Shown here: piece by piece, positions 53,181-62,105 of the stretch
How the letters are laid out: the number at the start of each line of letters is the position of its first letter
How positions within the stretch are numbered: the first letter of the stretch is position 1
Source: Bacteroidota bacterium
GTDB lineage: Bacteria; Bacteroidota; Bacteroidia; Bacteroidales; P3
Reading direction: 5' to 3'
Length of the DNA stretch: 62,105 bases
NCBI GenBank assembly: GCA_017860255.1
Contig: JAFNAR010000029.1
Coordinates: forward strand, 1-62,105
Translations under genes and position numbers: made by a program
The notes under the pieces: generated by a model
What the model was told of the DNA's origin: nothing
The model's database searches: none
What the model saw: the letters and a program-made list of their open reading frames with translations, nothing else

Positions 53181-56100
53181 CTATTTTATATATTTTGAAC
53201 GTTGTTTTTTTGATTTAAATATATCTGCAAAACTATCATATTCCTTTTTATAGGTTATACCTAAACCTTGTGTGTATGGACTTATGTTATATTTGGTAAA
53301 GTCATTTGCATTTGATTTATTGAACACCTTAAAACGGAAAGCATCAGTAAATTTATATTCTGCTTTAATATCTCCAATAAAAGTAGATGTTGCTTGTGCT
53401 TGTTGTTGTGTTTTCCCTCCAAAAACAGAGTTAAACTCAATTTCCCATCTTCCAATACTCTTTGAAAGGTTTACATCAAATTGATCTGAAACCACCTCTG
53501 TTCCTGGTGTGTAGTTAACTCCAACATCCACAAAGGTTATCATATTGGTTATTATTCCAGCCATTTGTCCAAATGCTAATCCAAATGCAGATGATGAAAG
53601 ATTGGTTGATGTTGAAGTAGTGTTTTCAACAACACTTGCGTAGAATTGTCGAGAAATTAGTAATGAAACTGTTTGTTCAATCATTTGCTTTTCATCATTT
53701 CTATCTATATGCATAAATAATTCATCAACTGTTTGCTGGTCGGTGTTTGGAAGACGAATATCAAATTTAGGAACAGGATTCATTAAATTTCCTGAAAGCA
53801 AAATAACACTATTCACATCCACCTGCTTGCTGTATTTGTCTCCAAGTATTGGTGCAAGTGATGCTTTTGTTTTATATACTGCTGCAACATCTATATAAGC
53901 ATTTGTAGGGTCTCCATTAAACTGAATTGTTCCTCCTTCTTCCAATACAAAGATTTTATCGATTAAATTAATAATTGACATTCCAAATGTTCCATTATCA
54001 ATATTGACTAAACCATACATATTGAAGTCACCTTTATTGTTTATATCTATTTTCAAATCTCCTTTACCAGAAGCCAATAAACTACCTCCAATTTGTGAGA
54101 AATTCATTGGAATTGAAATAATGGCATCAGGAGTTACTTCCAAGTCAACTTTAACTTTCAAATCCATATCTTTCTTTGAATTTTTCTCTAATTTAGAAAT
54201 TGAATCTTTGTTATTATTGCTTAAAGAAGTGAATTTAATAAATGAATTGTTTGATACACTTGTTTTGCTTGAAATTGGAATAACCAATTTGGTCCCTTTT
54301 TCAGTTTTTGCTTTAACATAAATGTCTAATGTAGATAAATCTCCCAAAATTGATGCTTGTGCAGAAGCATAAGCTTGTCCATAATACATTTGGTCAGAAG
54401 AAGCATTTGTATTAAGTATTTTAATCTTTTCAGCATTTGCTTGTAGATTCAGATAATAGTCTACAAACTTATCGTGAGTAATTGTTCCAACAATATTTAA
54501 TTTGTTTTTTTGAGCATCAGTTAATAGAAAATTATCAAGAATGAATTTATTATTGTCAATCTTGATGGTATCAGAGAAATAATACTTAGTATTAATCATA
54601 TTTATCTTCAATGCACCATCATGACAAATAAGCTCACCTCTAATATCTGGCTGTTTAAATGTTCCTCTAATCTTAATATTATCACCACTTAAAAATCCTT
54701 GTGGTTCGGAAGCAAAACTTGAAATAAACTTATCAATTACCTTTAAATTGAAATTTTGAAGACTTAAATTAAGATTAAAATTGTTTTTCTTGCTTTCAGG
54801 ATATATAAAACCTTTAATTGATAGAGGTGTGTTTTGAATTCCTTCATTTCCCTTATACAAAATTCTCACATCAACCATAAACTCATCAAAGTTGAGATTA
54901 TTGCTAACGTTAAGCTCTGTAAATCCTAATAAGTTATTATTTATTGACAAGCTGTCTATAATCAAATTTGAAGTAAAGAATGGTTTTGCAAACAAGCTTT
55001 GAAAGGTTATATTCCTATTTATCTTTCCTGCAACCTCAACACCAACATCTTTTAGAAATGGATTTATAAATTGAAGGTCAACATTCTTAAAATCAACTTC
55101 CATTTTATCTTCACTATTCTTTGATGCAATTCCATTAATAACTATACTTTCTTTAAGTCTGTTTAGTGATAAATTCAAAATTGCTAACTTATCCCCATTA
55201 TAGCTTAAAATGTTTTCATTATTAATTTGAATTGACCTTCCATAAATTTCAATATCTGAATTTTCAAATCCTCCTTGAATACTATTTTCTTCAAAGAATG
55301 ATTTAAAATTCAAATTTCCGGATGTTCTATTATTGGTTAAATTATCGGAGAAAGTAAGATTAAAATCAAGTTTTTTATTGTTGGTTGAAACATCTACTGC
55401 AAAGTTTTTCAAAGCCAAACTATCAGTTATTTTGAATTTTGAAGAATTGAGCAAAACATTTAAAACATCATCCTTTGCTCTTGCATCCAAATCAACATTA
55501 TCAAAATTAAGTCCACCACCTACAAATTTATTCGTAGTTGCATGCAAAGTTACAATTTGATATGGGTTAATATAACCTTTAAGAGAAGTGTTATTACTTA
55601 AAACTATGCTTGGAGCAAAGAGTGCAAATATTGGCTTAGGATTTTTTAAAACCACATTATAAGTTAAATCAGACTTTATTTTATAATTATAGTCTAAGGT
55701 ATCTTTTATTGGAGTATGTCCATCTGCTTTTAGGAAATTGAAATTAGGAATATATCTTTTAACGATCCAAGCAATATCTTGTCCTATTGTTTCAAAAGAA
55801 TATTTCCCTTCCATATAAAAATCAACCAAATCGGAATAAATTGTGATTATATTATTTTCATCACTATAAGAACTCATTTGAGCATTAAAATTCTTTATTG
55901 CAAAAGCATTAGTGTCTTGAATTCTAAATAATAAATCCTCAATTCTAAGGTTTCCACTAAGATGTTTTAAGTCTAAGTTTTGAATATCAGCAATCATTTT
56001 CCCTGATATGGAAGTTGTGCTATCAGCAAATTTGTACAGGTTTAGCTTATATAGGTCAGCATTATTTATGTCAGCATCAACATAAAGAGTTTTTTTATCT

Positions 56101-57668
56101 CCAATATAAAATTCAGAATATGCATTTAGATTAACATCATTGTCTTTAATGGCTAATTGGGCAGTGATTTCTTTGTTTAACATTCCTCCTTCAATGTAAA
56201 CTGAATCGTAGTTTATACCCTTAACATTCAAATCCTTTAAACTTGCAGTTAAATTAGCTTCCATTGAATTTAAGTCTGTTCCCTTAACCTCAGCTTTTGC
56301 ACTTATACCTGCTGTGTTTATAAATTTTTGATTTAGTAGATATCCAACATCAAACTTATCTGAAACAATATCTGCATAATATGTTGTTGTCTTGCCATTA
56401 TTTATTGAACTTCCAACAACATCAATATCCCCAATCTGTGTTTTTAGGATTGCTGAAACATCAAAATTTTTGATTAGCCCCACAAAATGAGCCGTCATAT
56501 TAATCTTTCCCAATTTTCCAACCATTTCAGGAATTGGTAAATTCTCTAAAAGCTCACCCAACTGCATTGATTTATAATCTTGATAGCTTGTTTGAATGGT
56601 TTCTGCCTCCAAATCGTAAATTGTACTATCAGGATGAGGAAGTCCAACAATCTTTCCTTTTGCTTTCACATAGGTATCTCTACCAGTTCTAACTTCCATT
56701 TCATCACAAATCAAATTGGAAACTGTTCCTCTAAACTTACCACTAACAGAAGCTTTTTGTTCAAAACCCTTTATAACCTCTGCCCAATAGGTGGCATCTT
56801 TCATCCCTGCAACACTACCTTTCTTAATTTCTCCCTCACAATAAACAGAGTCAATAAATTTAGAATATGTTTTCCATGTGGCTGTATTCATTTTTGCATC
56901 AAAATACAAATCAGAATTAAGTGTTTTAATATTTGCATTCTTTGCAATAATTGTTCTGGGAGAAACAGTAAATTTTCCAGATATGTTTTTCACTTCAAGA
57001 CCAGAATACTCCTTTGCAGCAAATTTTTCAATAACAACATTTATAGAATCTTTAATAACTGAAATATCTTCCATTTCAGCACTAATATTGCTATATCGCA
57101 TATTGTTTATAGCAACCATATTCTTAGGATAAACTTCTTTCCTGTCAGTAAGTTTAAGCGAGAAATTTACATTTTTCACCATTAAACTATTCACCTCAAC
57201 AACATATGGTTTTGCATTAGGTTTATTTCTCTTTGGCTTATTGCTTCTAAAATAATCAATAATAAAACCAAAATTCAAACCTTTTTTCCCCACTTCAACA
57301 TTAAAAGTTGTGTTTTCAAGCTTAACACTGCTTATTTTTATTCCTTTTGTAGTAGGCAATCTAAGCAATTTAGCAGAAACATTATCGGCATAAAGAATTG
57401 TATCTCCTTTTCTATCTTCCAAATAAACATCCTTTAAAGCCACACCATCAAAAATATTAATGCTAACAGCACCAACTCTAAACTCTGTTTTCCATTCCTT
57501 AGAAAAATAATCAGAAAGTTTAACAGCTAAAATGGATTGTACGATTGATGTATTTAGAAATGCAATAATGAAATAGACCAATATAAAAGCAATCAATAGT
57601 GAGTAGCTAATAACTTTAACTATTGACTTTAAATATTTTTTTTTAGGTTTTTTTACGTCTAAATTCAT
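53181..57668 (-). CDS. TamB-like translocation/assembly protein
   Basis: Encodes 1495 aa. An N-terminal membrane anchor (about 15-40) is followed by a very long repeat of beta strands, as in AsmA/TamB bridge proteins, ending with a TamB C-terminal domain (about 1100-1480). Features are FNGDPTNAYIDVAAVYKT, LSGNLMNPVPKFDIRLPN and GVNYTPG. Such proteins span the periplasm and help insert outer-membrane proteins or move lipids. A minus-strand TATATTTG (57684-57677) lies just upstream. mgsA follows with a 3-nt gap. Confidence 0.88.
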   Translation of the reverse strand: MNLDVKKPKKKYLKSIVKVISYSLLIAFILVYFIIAFLNTSIVQSILAVKLSDYFSKEWKTEFRVGAVSINIFDGVALKDVYLEDRKGDTILYADNVSAKLLRLPTTKGIKISSVKLENTTFNVEVGKKGLNFGFIIDYFRSNKPKRNKPNAKPYVVEVNSLMVKNVNFSLKLTDRKEVYPKNMVAINNMRYSNISAEMEDISVIKDSINVVIEKFAAKEYSGLEVKNISGKFTVSPRTIIAKNANIKTLNSDLYFDAKMNTATWKTYSKFIDSVYCEGEIKKGSVAGMKDATYWAEVIKGFEQKASVSGKFRGTVSNLICDEMEVRTGRDTYVKAKGKIVGLPHPDSTIYDLEAETIQTSYQDYKSMQLGELLENLPIPEMVGKLGKINMTAHFVGLIKNFDVSAILKTQIGDIDVVGSSINNGKTTTYYADIVSDKFDVGYLLNQKFINTAGISAKAEVKGTDLNSMEANLTASLKDLNVKGINYDSVYIEGGMLNKEITAQLAIKDNDVNLNAYSEFYIGDKKTLYVDADINNADLYKLNLYKFADSTTSISGKMIADIQNLDLKHLSGNLRIEDLLFRIQDTNAFAIKNFNAQMSSYSDENNIITIYSDLVDFYMEGKYSFETIGQDIAWIVKRYIPNFNFLKADGHTPIKDTLDYNYKIKSDLTYNVVLKNPKPIFALFAPSIVLSNNTSLKGYINPYQIVTLHATTNKFVGGGLNFDNVDLDARAKDDVLNVLLNSSKFKITDSLALKNFAVDVSTNNKKLDFNLTFSDNLTNNRTSGNLNFKSFFEENSIQGGFENSDIEIYGRSIQINNENILSYNGDKLAILNLSLNRLKESIVINGIASKNSEDKMEVDFKNVDLQFINPFLKDVGVEVAGKINRNITFQSLFAKPFFTSNLIIDSLSINNNLLGFTELNVSNNLNFDEFMVDVRILYKGNEGIQNTPLSIKGFIYPESKKNNFNLNLSLQNFNLKVIDKFISSFASEPQGFLSGDNIKIRGTFKQPDIRGELICHDGALKINMINTKYYFSDTIKIDNNKFILDNFLLTDAQKNKLNIVGTITHDKFVDYYLNLQANAEKIKILNTNASSDQMYYGQAYASAQASILGDLSTLDIYVKAKTEKGTKLVIPISSKTSVSNNSFIKFTSLSNNNKDSISKLEKNSKKDMDLKVKVDLEVTPDAIISIPMNFSQIGGSLLASGKGDLKIDINNKGDFNMYGLVNIDNGTFGMSIINLIDKIFVLEEGGTIQFNGDPTNAYIDVAAVYKTKASLAPILGDKYSKQVDVNSVILLSGNLMNPVPKFDIRLPNTDQQTVDELFMHIDRNDEKQMIEQTVSLLISRQFYASVVENTTSTSTNLSSSAFGLAFGQMAGIITNMITFVDVGVNYTPGTEVVSDQFDVNLSKSIGRWEIEFNSVFGGKTQQQAQATSTFIGDIKAEYKFTDAFRFKVFNKSNANDFTKYNISPYTQGLGITYKKEYDSFADIFKSKKQRSKYIK

Positions 57669-57676
57669 TACTTTTG

Positions 57677-57684
57677 CAAATATA
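57677..57684 (-). promoter_or_regulatory. -7 element of the TamB-like gene
   Basis: Minus-strand TATATTTG directly before the start codon; the leader would be very short (about 5 nt) or absent. Confidence 0.4.
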
Positions 57685-57733
57685 TTACTTTATTTTGCAT
57701 TATAATGTTACACACGCGTAAATAATTTTAAAC

Positions 57734-57766
57734 ATTAACCACTAATCATTAACCATTAACCATTAA
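57734..57766. repeat. degenerate 7-nt tandem repeat before tsaD
   Basis: Heptamers ATTAACC, ACTAATC, ATTAACC, ATTAACC follow each other and end 4 nt before the tsaD ATG. They are the complement of the repeat at 28218-28252. Confidence 0.55.
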
Positions 57767-57769
57767 AAA

Positions 57770-58774
57770 ATGTCATATATATTAGCAATTGAATCTTCTT
57801 GTGATGACACATCAGCAGCAGTAATTGACGAAAACATAGTACTTTCAAACATTATTGCATCTCAAAAAGTTCATGAAAAATATGGAGGTGTTGTTCCTGA
57901 ATTGGCATCAAGAGCACATCAACAAAATATTATTCCAGTTGTTGATACTGCAATAAAAGAAGCTGGCATAAAAAAACAAGACCTTTCTGCCATTGCTTTC
58001 ACTCGTGGGCCAGGTTTATTGGGTTCTTTGTTGGTTGGAGTTAGCTTTGCAAAAAGCTTAGCAATGTCACTCAACATTCCACTAATTGATGTTAATCATT
58101 TGGAAGCACATGTTTTGGCTCATTTCATTAAAGACAGTGAAGATAAGAAATTTCCTGAATTTCCATTTCTTTGCCTTTTGGTAAGTGGTGGGAATACTCA
58201 AATTGTTTATATCCGTTCACCATACGATACGGAAATCATAGGCAAGACAATTGATGATGCAGCAGGAGAAACATTTGATAAGGTTGCTAAAATTCTCTCA
58301 CTTCCCTACCCTGGTGGACCACATATTGACCGTTTAGCAAAAGAGGGAAACATTAATGCTTTAAAATTTGCAGAATCACATATTCCTGCCTACGATTATA
58401 GCTTTTCAGGAGTTAAAACCAGCATTCTCTACACACTTAGAGATAAACTGAAAGAAAACCCTTATTTTCTGGAAGAAAACCTTAATGATATTTGTGCCTC
58501 AGTTCAGCACCGAGTTGTAAGTATGCTTTTAAAGAAGATGGAAAAAGCAGCCAAAGATTTAAAAATTAAAGATATTGCTATTGCAGGAGGAGTTTCTGCA
58601 AATTCCTATTTAAGAGAGAAACTTATTGAATTGGGGAATAAAAATCATTGGGGAGTTTTTATTCCACCATTCCAATACACCACTGATAATGCAGCTATGG
58701 TTGCCATTGCTGGATACTATAAGTTTTTGAAAAATGATTTTGCATCATTAGATAAAACAGCTTACACTCGTTAA
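57770..58774 (+). CDS. tsaD: tRNA threonylcarbamoyladenosine transferase TsaD
   Basis: Encodes 334 aa. Transfers threonylcarbamoyl to A37 of tRNAs reading ANN codons, in complex with TsaB and TsaE. ASKHA fold with IESSCDDTSAAVID, the metal-binding NHLEAHVLAH, VSGGNTQIV, DDAAGETFDKVAK and AIAGGVSANSYLR. Full length. aroK follows after 10 nt. Confidence 0.97.
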   Translation: MSYILAIESSCDDTSAAVIDENIVLSNIIASQKVHEKYGGVVPELASRAHQQNIIPVVDTAIKEAGIKKQDLSAIAFTRGPGLLGSLLVGVSFAKSLAMSLNIPLIDVNHLEAHVLAHFIKDSEDKKFPEFPFLCLLVSGGNTQIVYIRSPYDTEIIGKTIDDAAGETFDKVAKILSLPYPGGPHIDRLAKEGNINALKFAESHIPAYDYSFSGVKTSILYTLRDKLKENPYFLEENLNDICASVQHRVVSMLLKKMEKAAKDLKIKDIAIAGGVSANSYLREKLIELGNKNHWGVFIPPFQYTTDNAAMVAIAGYYKFLKNDFASLDKTAYTR

Positions 58775-58784
58775 AAAAAAGAAG

Positions 58785-59288
58785 ATGAGGGTATTTCTAA
58801 TTGGATTTATGTTTAGTGGTAAAAGCACAGTTGGGAAGAAACTTGCCTCAATAATGAATTATCAATTCATAGACACTGATCGCTATTTTGAAGAAAAATA
58901 TAAAATCTCCATTTTAGATTTCTTTGAAAAGTTTGGAGAAGAAATGTTTCGTAAATTTGAACACGATATTCTTAAAGAGTTAGTTGTAAAAGATAACGTT
59001 ATAATTTCCACAGGAGGAGGACTACCATGCTATAATAACAATATAGACTTAATCAACGATGAGGGTATTTCAATCTATTTAGAAATGCCATTTAAAGCAA
59101 TAATAAACCGTCAAAAAAACTCCAAACAAAAACGCCCCCTACTTCAAAATAAAACCCAGGAAGAAATTGAAGAATATCTTAAAGCCCTCCTAACCCAAAG
59201 AGAACCCATTTACAAAAAATCAAAAATCACAATAGATGCAAAAAACGTTAATTTCTCTGATTTAAAAGAAGTTATTGAAAACACCTAA
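58785..59288 (+). CDS. aroK: shikimate kinase
   Basis: Encodes 167 aa. Phosphorylates shikimate in the chorismate pathway. P-loop GFMFSGKSTVGK, shikimate-binding DTDRYFE, STGGGLP and the lid arginine in KRPLL are present. It follows tsaD by 10 nt. Its stop codon overlaps the stop of the broken lipoprotein gene on the other strand by 3 bases. Confidence 0.94.
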   Translation: MRVFLIGFMFSGKSTVGKKLASIMNYQFIDTDRYFEEKYKISILDFFEKFGEEMFRKFEHDILKELVVKDNVIISTGGGLPCYNNNIDLINDEGISIYLEMPFKAIINRQKNSKQKRPLLQNKTQEEIEEYLKALLTQREPIYKKSKITIDAKNVNFSDLKEVIENT

Positions 59289-59922
59289 TAAACACTCTCA
59301 AAATATTTTTGAGTAATTTTTTCATTATGAGGAGACAAATAATGCCAATTCAAATCATGATGAATTGAATCTATAATAAAATAGCAAAATTTATTTTTAT
59401 CTTTTTCAAATATTAAATTCCTTTGATTTAACTCTTTAATCTTTCGGTTATCTTTATAGAAACAAACATTAAATGTTTTGTTATCAAAGAAAATACTATC
59501 AATTATTGTATCGCTTTTAAGTCCTTCTCCTCTAAAATAATAATATTCATGATAAATTTTTTATATTTACCTATCTTTCTTATTCTTTCATTATCTGGTT
59601 GTTTAAATATTGTGGTATCAATAATTTGTTCTGACTTATAAGGTGCTAAATAATAATCTAAAATAATAGTATCATTTTTAACATCTTTGATTATTGGTAT
59701 TGGGTCAATGTCGATATTATCAATTGAATAATGACTATTATTATCAATAAGACCTAAAATATTTGATTCTCCCCATTTATCATTTAGATAAAGATAAAAT
59801 ATAGTTGAATCATTAACTTTATAAATCTGGTATGAATTATTGAAATTTATATTTTCTTTTTTTGCACAATTATATAGGAATAAGACACAAAATAAAATAA
59901 TAATCAACTTATTAATTCTCAT
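59285..59922 (-). pseudogene. lipoprotein gene with one-base frameshift
   Basis: The 5' part (59922 to about 59557) encodes a lipoprotein (LYNCAKK, Cys19) reading to KYKKF. There, at an A6-T3 run (59554-59562), the frame goes wrong and stops at 59503. In the -1 frame the protein continues without a stop for about 89 codons (HEYYYFRGEGLKSDT to YFESVY) to 59285. One extra base would give a single 212-aa protein. It is convergent with aroK. No family recognised. Confidence 0.75.
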
Positions 59923-60039
59923 ACTAAATATTTTTTGAAATAAGTAATCTATTTTGAATAATTTTACCTAATTTATTTTATTTCCAAAGCCAAAGTTATA
60001 AATAATATTTTGAATAAAACCAATTAACAAATTAAAACT

Positions 60040-60260
60040 TAAAAATAGCCATTAACCAAAACTGACCTTTTACAAATAAGCGTTAAGAAAATTGAAGTTT
60101 TGAATGTTAAGAAAGTTTATTTTGTTTGAGCCGAAGGCGAGTTTATAAACTTTTAGAGAAAAGCTTCAATTTTTAGCTTATTTGTGAACAGTCTTGATTT
60201 TTTGTTACTTTTTTATCAAGAAAAAAGTAAATAAGAAAAGATTTAGTTTCTTTGTAAATA
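60040..60260. repeat. intergenic sequence with hairpins, probably a dispersed repeat
   Basis: The 390-nt gap 59923-60312 has no gene. It contains GAGCCGAAGGCGAG, less AT-rich than its surroundings, and a later TCTTGAT/ATCAAGA inverted repeat around 60195-60225. Sequences like these recur between Bacteroidota genes. I see no promoter for a further gene. Confidence 0.35.
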
Positions 60261-60312
60261 CAAAAGATAGTAAGAGAATAATTGAAAATCTTAAATTGCA
60301 AATAAAAATTAG

Positions 60313-61335
60313 CTAATCATTAATCTCATTTAGTCTATTAATTTCTCTATCAAAATCACTTTCAAATAATTGATCTTGAATTATTCTATATTTTTGAAAC
60401 TCGCTCTCAGCATGAGCTTTTGCTATTTCAGCCGTAACTCTACCTGCATTCATTAATATTTCCCTATCAGTAGCAGCAATAAATTTATTTAATCTTATTT
60501 CCCAATCCTCCATTGTCATAGGTATTTCTCTCAAAGCCATATCTTCTGCAATATCCAAATAGGCAGAAACTAAACGTTGTAATTGTTGCATTTCACTTTC
60601 TGACAAATAGTTTTTAGCCACACTTACATCAAATTTTTGAATTTTCCCTCTTGGAGCATCTTTCCAAGTTGTTAATCCCATATTCTCCTTTTTGTGATCG
60701 GCTCTATTTACAATTACTTCCGCAGCTGTTTGTCCGTGAATTGCCCAATGTAATTTGTTTTGCACAATTGAGAAAAAACGCTTTGTAGTTTGTGCCGTTA
60801 CATCATAATCAATAGCTGTTGCATAAATATCTGTGATTTTCTGATAGAATTTCCGTTCACTAAGTCGAATTTCTCTTATCCGTTGAAGTTGTTCTTCAAA
60901 ATATTTTTTACCAAGAATGGTACCATCATTTTTAAGACGCTCGTCATCCATAGCAAAACCTTTAATGGTGAACTCTTCCACTATTTGAGTTGCCCATTTG
61001 CGAAAAAGTACAGCTCTTTCGGAATTTACCTTATAACCCACAGCAATTATTGCTGAAAGATTATAGTGTTTAGTATTATATAGTTTACCATCATTTGCAG
61101 TTATTCGAAAATTTCGAACAACTGAATCTTCATCCAACTCACTATCTGAAAATATTTTTTTAAGATGATAATTAATTGTATGAGTTTCTACATTGTAAAG
61201 CACACCCATCATTTTTTGTGTCAACCAAATATTTTCATCAGCATAAATAGCATTCACCCCACCTTCCCCGGTGGAAGCAATATATGTTAAATATTCCGCC
61301 GAAGAAGAACGTATCAATGATTTTTCATCTTTCAT
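60313..61335 (-). CDS. RhuM-family protein
   Basis: Encodes 340 aa. N-terminal part: NIWLTQKMMGVLYNVETHTINYHLKKIF, then VVRNFRITANDGKLYNTKHYNLSAIIAVGYKVNSERAVLFRKWAT, both hallmarks of RhuM (virulence protein family, ISL-like DNA-binding N-domain). A helical middle follows, then a conserved FFSIVQNKLHWAIHGQTAAEVI region. Biochemical function unsettled; genes of this type mark accessory and mobile regions and are sometimes near restriction systems. A minus-strand TAATTTTG (61365-61358) lies 23 nt upstream. Confidence 0.85.
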   Translation of the reverse strand: MKDEKSLIRSSSAEYLTYIASTGEGGVNAIYADENIWLTQKMMGVLYNVETHTINYHLKKIFSDSELDEDSVVRNFRITANDGKLYNTKHYNLSAIIAVGYKVNSERAVLFRKWATQIVEEFTIKGFAMDDERLKNDGTILGKKYFEEQLQRIREIRLSERKFYQKITDIYATAIDYDVTAQTTKRFFSIVQNKLHWAIHGQTAAEVIVNRADHKKENMGLTTWKDAPRGKIQKFDVSVAKNYLSESEMQQLQRLVSAYLDIAEDMALREIPMTMEDWEIRLNKFIAATDREILMNAGRVTAEIAKAHAESEFQKYRIIQDQLFESDFDREINRLNEIND

Positions 61336-61492
61336 AATGTAAAATTTATATTTGTCACAAAATTACAAATAAAATGCTAATAACAGATAATGAAATTTTC
61401 TAACCACTAATGATAGCAAATCATACAAGACAAAAATCATAGAAAGCTATTCTAAACAATCCCTTGTTTAATTTTATAAATATATTATAATA

Positions 61493-61978
61493 CTATGGAC
61501 CAGGTGCTCTATATTCATTATTTTTCTTTATTCTATAAATATATACTTTATCTGTTATAACAGTATCAAAAGTTGGAATTAATGGTTTTTCAGATAAATA
61601 CCCCATTAAATCTTCCTTTTTCGCTAAATAAGGCGAATAAGTCAAGTCTTTTAATTGCTTTTGATATACCATAATGTAATCATAATGTTCATAATCAAAT
61701 GTCTTCCCTACATTATGAGCAAAAGTGGAATCATAACCTTGTTGTGGTGGGTCTCTATGTTTGTAATAATCAATCAAACAATATATTAATCTTTCTTCGT
61801 TTTGAATATAATGATAAGAAAACCATTGAGAATTATCATAATTTTCATTTGGTTTAGGTATTTCTTTTACAAACTCAAAAGCAATTTTTCTTGGGTAATA
61901 ATAATACAAAAAATATGTTCCAATAAAAACAAACACAGCAAGTATTATTAATATTATCCATTTATTTTTCTTTATCAT
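61493..61978 (-). CDS. membrane-anchored hypothetical protein
   Basis: Encodes 161 aa with one N-terminal helix (7-28) and a soluble, aromatic-rich exported domain ending in YRIKKNNEYRAPGP. No family recognised. Its ATG overlaps the TGA of a short upstream frame (ATGA), suggesting it is the second gene of a unit entering from the right window edge. Confidence 0.55.
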   Translation of the reverse strand: MIKKNKWIILIILAVFVFIGTYFLYYYYPRKIAFEFVKEIPKPNENYDNSQWFSYHYIQNEERLIYCLIDYYKHRDPPQQGYDSTFAHNVGKTFDYEHYDYIMVYQKQLKDLTYSPYLAKKEDLMGYLSEKPLIPTFDTVITDKVYIYRIKKNNEYRAPGP

Positions 61979-62008
61979 TTCATGCCTTTCTTTATATGGG
62001 ATTTAAAA

Positions 62009-62105
62009 TCATGAGCGGTCGGAAGATTTTTTTGGATATGCTTTCTCATAAACGTAATTTCTCATTTTTTTTGAATAATCCCATTTTTGTAATCAATTTT
62101 ATCAT
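62009..62105 (-). CDS. partial ORF entering from the right edge
   Basis: The minus frame is open from the window end to a TGA at 62011-62009 (31 codons, ending KAYPKKSSDRS). Another minus frame reads HIQKNLPTAHDFKSHIKKGMK and stops exactly at the start of the next gene. So either one gene ends at 62009 or the real end is near 61977 through a frameshift. Too short to identify. Confidence 0.3.

Noticed and set aside
56580..57132. Long plus-strand ORFs opposite the TamB-like gene
   Set aside because: They are antisense shadows of a well-supported coding frame and lack promoters.
59554..59562. Programmed -1 frameshift
   Set aside because: The codons AAA TTT at the run do not form a standard slippery heptamer and no downstream stimulatory structure is evident; a simple indel fits better.

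Overview
This is a strongly AT-rich chromosomal segment of an anaerobic Bacteroidota, most likely Bacteroidales-like. Four things point there. There are several type IX secretion (T9SS) sorting domains ending in KKLxVxR-type tails. Promoters have the Bacteroidota form (TTG, about 19 nt, TAnnTTTG, usually TATCTTTG). There is a Bacteroidota HU-related DNA-binding protein. The metabolism suggested is that of an amino-acid and peptide fermenter with hydrogen metabolism: S46 dipeptidyl peptidase, M28 peptidase, lysine-fermentation enzymes Kce, Kal and AtoD, an ADP-forming acyl-CoA synthetase, HydG, methylglyoxal synthase. No rRNA, tRNA or CRISPR array was recognised by eye.

Layout. 0-3.5 kb is accessory DNA: a small lipoprotein, an IS1595-family transposase followed after 18 nt by a HicB-like/HicA-like pair, a DUF4352 membrane protein, a candidate structured RNA of about 190 nt on the minus strand, and an array of three palindromes at exact 23-nt spacing. 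3.5-10.9 kb is a tight six-gene minus-strand operon: acyl-CoA synthetase, small membrane protein, Mpv17-like membrane protein, outer-membrane porin, DapF, Kef-type antiporter. It diverges from atoD-kal-kce (11.0-12.9 kb), and together these look like an amino-acid (lysine-type) fermentation locus. 13-20.7 kb has recG, an alpha/beta hydrolase, two paralogous small membrane proteins, two secreted hypotheticals, a CPBP protease and a propeller-like secreted protein. 20.7-25.9 kb has five palindromes at exact 22-nt spacing, a TM1266-type regulator with hydG, and an ABC-F ATPase behind an attenuator-like leader with two mini-ORFs, then a T9SS cargo protein.

26-34.7 kb is mostly housekeeping: sodium:solute symporter, recR, SDR, universal stress protein, cytidine deaminase, a 48-aa membrane protein, dus, a truncated KilA-N ORF, a 1.1-kb gene-poor stretch with twelve copies of an 8-bp repeat, an HU-related protein, a GyrI-like protein. 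34.8-40.6 kb is a DUF4173 membrane protein, then a four-gene operon (CotH-like kinase lipoprotein, VTC polyphosphate polymerase domain, DUF4956 membrane protein, DUF2490 outer-membrane protein). Beyond the operon lies a nearly identical second copy of the last 200 nt of the DUF4173 gene and a scrap of a T9SS gene. 40.7-47.7 kb holds two large T9SS surface proteins with almost identical C-termini.

48-59.3 kb: ACR3 arsenite pump, M28 and S46 peptidases, mgsA, a TamB-like protein, tsaD and aroK. 59.3-62.1 kb: a lipoprotein gene broken by a one-base frameshift, a RhuM-family protein, a membrane-anchored hypothetical and a partial ORF running off the end.

The most interesting parts are the CotH-VTC-DUF4956-DUF2490 operon between direct repeats, the six-gene operon beside the lysine-fermentation genes, the switch-like RNA near 2.8 kb, the ABC-F leader, and the two independent arrays of short palindromes spaced about two helical turns apart.
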